This document shows, piece after piece, positions 60,026 to 64,000 of a stretch of DNA of 64,000 nucleotides (positions within the stretch are counted from its first letter, which is position 1; every line of letters begins with the position of its first letter). The notes below the pieces were generated by a model. That model ran no database searches and was not told the origin of the DNA. It saw nothing but the letters and a program-made list of their open reading frames with translations. This DNA comes from Jeongeupia chitinilytica. Lineage in GTDB: Bacteria > Pseudomonadota > Gammaproteobacteria > Burkholderiales > Chitinibacteraceae. A program made the position numbers and the translations under genes. Where the stretch lies: the NCBI RefSeq assembly GCF_014652315.1, contig NZ_BMYO01000005.1, forward strand, positions 124,001-188,000, given 5' to 3'.

Positions 60026-61033
60026 ATGTCTATTTTGGTCATTTACGCTGGCGGCACCATCGGCATGCAGCCCGGTGTGGCGGGCCTGGCACCGGTTCCC
60101 GGTGCGCTGACCGGGCGACTGAAGCAGCTGTTGCCGGAGTCGGATCTGCTCGAGTACGACCCCCTGCTCGACTCCAGTGCCATGGGGCCCGCGCACTGGA
60201 ATCGCATCGCCGGCGACATCGCCGAGCGCGCCGATGATTACGAAGGCTTCCTCGTACTGCACGGGACCGACACGCTGGCATGGACGGCATCGGCACTGGC
60301 CTTGTTGCTGCGCGGACTGAACAAGCCGGTGATCCTGACCGGTGCGATGCGGCCCTGGTTCGAGTCGGACAGTGATGCGCCCTGCAATGTTGCGGCGGCG
60401 CTTGCGCTGCTGGACAACGCGTGCGGCTTTGCCGAGGTCGGCGTCGTCATGGCCGGCCGGCTTTGGCGCGGTTGCCGGGTCCGAAAGGTCGACTGCGATC
60501 ACGACGATGCGTTTGCCGCGCCGAACGAGGCGCCGCTTGGTGTTTTCGACGACGGAAGATGGCACCTGGAAGTGGCACGTTTTCGGCGCACGGATCAAGC
60601 GCTGCATTTCGAGCCGTTCGACACGGCGGTCCGCGTGCTGCATCTGCAGCTTGCCCCGGGGTTTACCACCGGCTGGCTGGCGTCCGCGCTGCGGCAGGGG
60701 CCGCCGCATGCATTGTTGCTGCAAAGCTTCGGCAGCGGCAATCTGCCGTCAGATCCGGCACTGCTCGCGGTGCTGGGCGAGCTGGCAGCGCGCATTCCGG
60801 TCGTGAGCCTGAGCATCTGTCCACGCGGACGGGCGCGGCCTGGCCTGTACGCTGCGAGCCTGCAGTCGGGCGGTGGCTTGCTCGACGGGGGCGAAATGAC
60901 GCCTGAGGCGGCATTGGCCAAGCTGTATCTGGTGCTCGGATACGGGCACGCGAAACGAGCCGGGGCGTTTCTCGACGATTGTGTCGGGGAGCGTGGCGAA
61001 GCCGATTCCCCGGTGCGGCCGGCTGTGGTATAG
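60026..61033 (+). CDS. L-asparaginase, type I-like
   Basis: This 335-residue cytoplasmic enzyme (no signal peptide) has both catalytic motifs: AGGTIGM with the nucleophile Thr11, and VLHGTDTLAWTASAL. It hydrolyses asparagine to aspartate and ammonia. The lack of a signal peptide favours the housekeeping type I form. Its end lies just before the SRP RNA promoter. Confidence 0.9.
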   Translation: MSILVIYAGGTIGMQPGVAGLAPVPGALTGRLKQLLPESDLLEYDPLLDSSAMGPAHWNRIAGDIAERADDYEGFLVLHGTDTLAWTASALALLLRGLNKPVILTGAMRPWFESDSDAPCNVAAALALLDNACGFAEVGVVMAGRLWRGCRVRKVDCDHDDAFAAPNEAPLGVFDDGRWHLEVARFRRTDQALHFEPFDTAVRVLHLQLAPGFTTGWLASALRQGPPHALLLQSFGSGNLPSDPALLAVLGELAARIPVVSLSICPRGRARPGLYAASLQSGGGLLDGGEMTPEAALAKLYLVLGYGHAKRAGAFLDDCVGERGEADSPVRPAVV

Positions 61034-61034
61034 T
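61029..61034 (+). promoter_or_regulatory. Probable -10 box of the SRP RNA gene
   Basis: TATAGT lies about 11 bases before the RNA 5' end and overlaps the last codon region of the asparaginase gene. Confidence 0.5.
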
Positions 61035-61044
61035 CCTGTCTTCT

Positions 61045-61146
61045 ATGGCGGGTCTCCCCGCATGGCTAGAAGGTGAACCTGGTCAGGTCCGGAAGGAAGC
61101 AGCCACAGCTTTTGATGCCAGTGCCGGGGGTCGGGCTCGCCACCCC
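61045..61146 (+). ncRNA. ffs: Small (4.5S) signal recognition particle RNA
   Basis: The domain IV core GGTCAGGTCCGGAAGGAAGC and AGCAGCCA are present, as in bacterial SRP RNA, together with the GTGCCGGG arm. The ends pair as GGCGGG (61047-61052) with CTCGCC (61136-61141). About 102 bases long, the usual small type. It binds Ffh for cotranslational membrane targeting. Exact ends are estimated. Confidence 0.95.
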
Positions 61147-61153
61147 AGATTCG

Positions 61154-61187
61154 AAAAACCGGACTGCTTAGCAGTCCGGTTTTTTTA
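61154..61187 (+). terminator. Terminator of the SRP RNA gene
   Basis: AAAAACCGGACTGC (61154-61167), TTA loop, GCAGTCCGGTTTTT (61171-61184), then more T. Confidence 0.92.
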
Positions 61188-61307
61188 CGCCCGCGTTCTT
61201 TGGCTGGATGACGAACGCAAACTTGACCGCGATCAATGCAGCAGGCGCGCTCATGGCGCACTATGGGTTTCGCAAGCTGATGCTTCGTGTATCTCCAGTG
61301 GTATTTG

Positions 61308-61336
61308 AGCGCCGCCTTCCCGCGGCGCTTTTTTTT
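61308..61336 (+). terminator. Orphan strong terminator, possible small RNA end
   Basis: AGCGCCGC (61308-61315), CTTCCC loop, GCGGCGCT (61322-61329), then T run to 61336. The SRP RNA terminator lies 120 bases upstream and no protein gene ends between them, so this could end a short unannotated transcript in 61188-61336. Confidence 0.6.
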
Positions 61337-61438
61337 CGCCCAACGGCCGGAAGTTCCCTGCCCGACGGGGTAGATTTTGGCTTGTTTTCGTCATGGACGC
61401 CGCTGCATAATGCCGCATTCTGCAGCTACGGCCCGTCA

Positions 61439-62008
61439 ATGAAGTTCTTCTTCGATCTCTTCCCGATCCTGCTGTTCTTCGGTACCTACTCGATCACCCA
61501 TGACCTGTTCATTGCAACCGCGGTTGCCATCGTGACCACGGGCGGGCAGGTGGCCTTTTCCTGGTTCCGCTGGCGCAAGGTCGAGCCGACGCTGTGGTTG
61601 AGCTTCGGTCTGGTGGCGGTGCTGGGCGGGGCAACGCTGCTGCTGCATGACAAGACCTTCATTTTCTGGAAACCGACGGCGCTTTACTGGGTATTCGCGG
61701 TGCTGCTGCTCGGGGCCAAATGGTTCCGCGGCCAGAACCTGATGCAGAAGCTGATGGGCCAGCAGCTGCAATTGCCTGCACCGGTCTGGGACAAGGTCAA
61801 TCTGGCTTGGGCGCTGTTCTTTGTGGCGATGGGGGCGCTGAATCTGGCCATTGCCTTCCATTTCAGCGAAGAGATCTGGGTCAAGTTCAAGCTTTTCGGG
61901 ACGCTGGGCCTGACGCTGCTGTTCGTGCTCGGTCAGGGACTGGTGCTGAGCCGTTACCTTGACGAGTCGGCACTCGAAGACAGCGCTTCGAAGCAGGGCA
62001 AGGAATAA
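61439..62008 (+). CDS. yciB: Inner membrane septation-related protein YciB (IspZ)
   Basis: This 189-residue protein has five to six membrane helices and starts MKFFFDLFPILLFF, the YciB signature, with FIFWKPTALYWVFA and NLAWALFFVAMGALNL. It is linked to cell-envelope synthesis and septation. The frame is open upstream to 61208, but an intrinsic terminator lies in that part, so the short form is real. Leads the yciB-yciI-bolA-ppiC group. Confidence 0.92.
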   Translation: MKFFFDLFPILLFFGTYSITHDLFIATAVAIVTTGGQVAFSWFRWRKVEPTLWLSFGLVAVLGGATLLLHDKTFIFWKPTALYWVFAVLLLGAKWFRGQNLMQKLMGQQLQLPAPVWDKVNLAWALFFVAMGALNLAIAFHFSEEIWVKFKLFGTLGLTLLFVLGQGLVLSRYLDESALEDSASKQGKE

Positions 62009-62011
62009 TCC

Positions 62012-62314
62012 ATGGCACTCTACGCGATCATCGCAACCGATCGGGCGGACAGCCTTGCCGATCGGCTGGCCGCACGTCCGGCGCATCTGGCACGACTGGA
62101 GGCGCTGAAGAACGAAGGCCGGCTCGTTCTGGCCGGCCCGTTTCCGGCCATTGACGCCACGGATCCGGGCCCGGCCGGCTTTTCCGGCAGCCTGATCGTG
62201 GCCGAGTTCGAGTCACTTGAGGCCGCCCGGAGCTGGGCCGATGCCGATCCATACCGCACAGCCGGTGTCTACGCGTCGGTCGTCGTCAAGCCTTTCAAGC
62301 ACGTGTTACCCTGA
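62012..62314 (+). CDS. yciI: YciI family protein
   Basis: This 100-residue alpha/beta protein has LAARPAHLARLEALKNEGRLVLAGPF and WADADPYRTAGVYASVVVKPF, the YciI pattern with the conserved His-Asp pair. Function is not settled. It starts 3 bases after yciB. Confidence 0.87.
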   Translation: MALYAIIATDRADSLADRLAARPAHLARLEALKNEGRLVLAGPFPAIDATDPGPAGFSGSLIVAEFESLEAARSWADADPYRTAGVYASVVVKPFKHVLP

Positions 62315-62321
62315 CGAACTC

Positions 62322-62588
62322 ATGACAACGCTTGCAGACGAAATCCGCAGCCGTCTGGTCGTGCTGGCGCCCGAGGCGCTGGACGTGCACGACGACAGCG
62401 CTGCACATGCCGGCCACGCTGGCGCCGCAGCGGGCGGTGGGCACTTTGACGTGCTGATCGTTTCCGACGCGTTTGCCGGGCTCAACGCGCTGGCGCGCCA
62501 CCGCAAGGTGTATGCGCTGCTGGCCGATCTGATGCCGCACCGAATCCACGCGCTCAGCCTGAAAGCGCTGACGCCGGATGAGCTTTGA
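62322..62588 (+). CDS. bolA: BolA family protein
   Basis: This 88-residue protein has the BolA class II-like fold: EALDVHDDSAAHAGHAGA...GGHFDVLIVSDAFAGLNALARHRKVYALL and HALSLKALTPDE. BolA proteins work with monothiol glutaredoxins in iron-sulfur handling. It starts 7 bases after yciI. Confidence 0.9.
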   Translation: MTTLADEIRSRLVVLAPEALDVHDDSAAHAGHAGAAAGGGHFDVLIVSDAFAGLNALARHRKVYALLADLMPHRIHALSLKALTPDEL

Positions 62589-62649
62589 ATAAAAGCAATA
62601 CGAACCATCACCAACTCATCACCACGAACCATCACAAAGGATGTTTTCG

Positions 62650-63423
62650 ATGCGCCAACCCAAACTGATTGCACTGTCGCTCGGCCTGGCCGTGAGTGTT
62701 GCCTTCGCCGGCAACGTTGCCACCGTCAATGGCGTGGCCATTCCCGACAGCCGCATGGACCTCTTCGTCAAGCAAGTGACCGAGCGCGGCCAGAAGGACT
62801 CGCCGGAACTGCGTGCCAAGATCAAGGAAGACCTGATCCGCAACGAAGCGCTGTATCAGGAAGCGCAGAAGAAGGGCTACGACAAGAACGCGGACGTGCA
62901 GGCTCAACTGGACATGATGCGCCAGCAAGTGCTGGTCGGCGCGCTGGTGCGTGACTACGTCAAGGCCAACCCGATCTCCGACGCCGAACTCAAGAAAGAG
63001 TACGACAAGATCAAGGCCAACTTCAGCGGCAAGGAATACCACGCCCGCCACATCCTGGTGAAGGATGAGGCGCAGGCAAACGCGATCATTGCCCAGCTGA
63101 AGAAGGGCGCGAACTTTGCCGATCTGGCGAAGAAGAACTCGCTCGACAAGGGCAGCGCAACCAACGGTGGCGATCTGGGCTGGGCCAATCCGAACAACTT
63201 CGTGCCGGAGTTCTCGGGCGCGATGACCAAGCTCGCCAAGGGCCAGATCACCCAGACTCCGGTGAAGACCCAGTTCGGCTACCACATCATCAAGCTGGAT
63301 GACTCCCGCGATGCCAAGGGCCCGAGCTTCGACGAAGTGAAGCCGGAACTGCAACGCGAAATGCAGGGCCAGAAGGTACAGAAGTACGTCGAGGATCTCG
63401 TCTCGAAGGCCAAGGTTCAGTAA
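62650..63423 (+). CDS. Periplasmic peptidyl-prolyl isomerase, parvulin type
   Basis: This 257-residue protein has a signal peptide (ALSLGLAVSVAFAG), a SurA-like N-terminal helical part and one PpiC/parvulin domain (about 130-225; EYHARHILVKDEAQAN, GGDLGWANPNNFVPEFSGAM, TQFGYHIIKLDD). It folds outer-membrane or secreted proteins. The ATG at 62650 has AAGGA at best spacing; ATG three codons earlier is too close to it. Confidence 0.9.
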   Translation: MRQPKLIALSLGLAVSVAFAGNVATVNGVAIPDSRMDLFVKQVTERGQKDSPELRAKIKEDLIRNEALYQEAQKKGYDKNADVQAQLDMMRQQVLVGALVRDYVKANPISDAELKKEYDKIKANFSGKEYHARHILVKDEAQANAIIAQLKKGANFADLAKKNSLDKGSATNGGDLGWANPNNFVPEFSGAMTKLAKGQITQTPVKTQFGYHIIKLDDSRDAKGPSFDEVKPELQREMQGQKVQKYVEDLVSKAKVQ

Positions 63424-63440
63424 CACGACCAGGCTGGTAC

Positions 63441-63469
63441 AAAAAACCCCGCATCACGCGGGGTTTTTT
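63441..63469. terminator. Bidirectional terminator
   Basis: AAAAAACCCCGC (63441-63452), ATCAC loop, GCGGGGTTTTTT (63458-63469), between the convergent isomerase and lipoprotein genes. Confidence 0.9.
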
Positions 63470-63473
63470 ATTT

Positions 63474-63842
63474 TCAGTGCTGCGACTGTCGGGCCATTTC
63501 ACCGCGCCAGCGCTCGGCGATGTACGGATCGGCCAACTGGATGTCGCTGACTTCGCCAAGGCCGGCCTTTCTGGCCGCCTCGCGGATCGACGCCAGACAC
63601 CCCTTGGCTGCGCCTGCATCCGGCTTGCTGCCGAACAGTTTGTTGCCGCATTCGCCGATGACGCCCATGAAGACATCGGGCGGCACGTTCAGCAAGGGAT
63701 TGTGCGCACGTTCTTCGCTGACACCCACGGCCGCCTGTGGTGCGACGGCGACCGGGGTACTGGCCACTTTCGGCGCGACTGGTGCCGGTTCGCAGCCGGC
63801 CAGCAGCGCCACAATGGCCAGCGCCGATAACGGTTTGATCAT
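63474..63842 (-). CDS. Putative lipoprotein of unknown function
   Basis: This 122-residue protein has a signal peptide with lipobox LLAGC, a Pro/Val-rich linker, then a helical part with two cysteines (ECGNKLFGSKPDAGAAKGCLASIREAARKAGL). No family recognised. Converges on the isomerase gene. Confidence 0.7.
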   Translation of the reverse strand: MIKPLSALAIVALLAGCEPAPVAPKVASTPVAVAPQAAVGVSEERAHNPLLNVPPDVFMGVIGECGNKLFGSKPDAGAAKGCLASIREAARKAGLGEVSDIQLADPYIAERWRGEMARQSQH

Positions 63843-63914
63843 TCTTGTCTCCTCTCCTGGTCCCTGTTGCTCAGGGTTGAGCGAGATTGTATGCCGGGAA
63901 ACGGCGAAAACCGT

Positions 63915-64000
63915 TCAGCTGCGCCTGATGTTGTACCAAACCTGCCCCGTGATCTCGCGCAGTGCCACGCTGCTGGCATGAAGCGCGCTGCTTCTGGGTA
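63915..64000 (-). CDS. C-terminal end of a gene cut by the window edge
   Basis: On the minus strand a frame open to the edge ends ALREITGQVWYNIRRS and a TGA at 63915-63917. It reads like the end of a protein, but about 27 residues are too few to name it. Coding status is uncertain. Confidence 0.35.
   Translation of the reverse strand, partial: PRSSALHASSVALREITGQVWYNIRRS

Noticed and set aside
61208..61438. N-terminal extension of yciB
   Set aside because: The frame is open, but it contains an intrinsic terminator and no similarity to YciB, whose normal start is at 61439.

Overview
The window is a G+C-rich bacterial chromosome segment. Its gene content (tsaC, smpB, plsY, folB, 4.5S RNA, a diheme cytochrome c5 and PilE/FimT/PilV/W/X minor pilins) and its protein style suggest a betaproteobacterium close to the Neisseriales (Chromobacteriaceae/Chitinibacteraceae type). 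That placement is inference from reading; no search was run. No insertion sequence, integrase, phage gene or CRISPR array was seen.

Layout. Positions 1-3300: the end of a PepD peptidase, a dienelactone-hydrolase family enzyme, a SugE/Gdx-like SMR transporter, a GNAT acetyltransferase, a diheme cytochrome c5 and tRNA-Arg(CCG). Positions 3298-3958 are non-coding, with a nested inverted repeat and a 12-bp palindrome. Positions 3959-8805: a REC-EAL response regulator followed by a large hybrid sensor kinase. Positions 8964-43134: a nearly complete second (lateral, Flag-2 type) flagellar system. It holds flagellin, fliMNPQR-flhBA (minus strand), an orphan FixJ/NarL-type response regulator, fliEFGHIJ, fliD-fliS-fliT-fliK-fliL-fliA-motA-motB, flgM-flgN-muramidase, flgA (minus), flgB-L, a LafW-position protein and a YcgR-like PilZ protein. 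Positions 43218-48820: an MHYT sensor with a degenerate GGDEF domain, cysG, the ergothioneine genes egtB-egtD and a monoheme cytochrome c. Positions 48869-55040: an Arg/Lys/Orn decarboxylase and a minor-pilin operon. Positions 55157-64000: mostly housekeeping genes (tsaC, a CRP-like regulator, a Tim44-like protein, folB, plsY, smpB, asparaginase, SRP RNA, yciB-yciI-bolA-PpiC, lipoproteins).

The flagellar set has no fliO, flhF, flhG or chemotaxis genes, and its flagellin begins like lateral LafA. The slot between fliM and fliE, which carries the sigma-54 activator lafK in enterobacterial and Vibrio lateral clusters, here carries a FixJ-type regulator with no adjacent kinase. A 14-bp dyad, approximately GAGTRGWWCTACYC, occurs upstream of fliM (two inverted copies), upstream of fliE and between flgA and flgB. 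It is the best candidate in the window for an undescribed regulatory circuit. A c-di-GMP phosphodiesterase-type regulator with its kinase lies on one side of the cluster. A PilZ brake ends the cluster, and an MHYT/degenerate-GGDEF protein follows on the other side. This suggests a motility system wired to c-di-GMP and to a phosphorelay resembling Roc/Vie systems.

Other points are a FlgJ split into two genes, a second FliK-like protein next to flagellin, a pilin operon without pilY1, and an orphan strong terminator after the SRP RNA gene.
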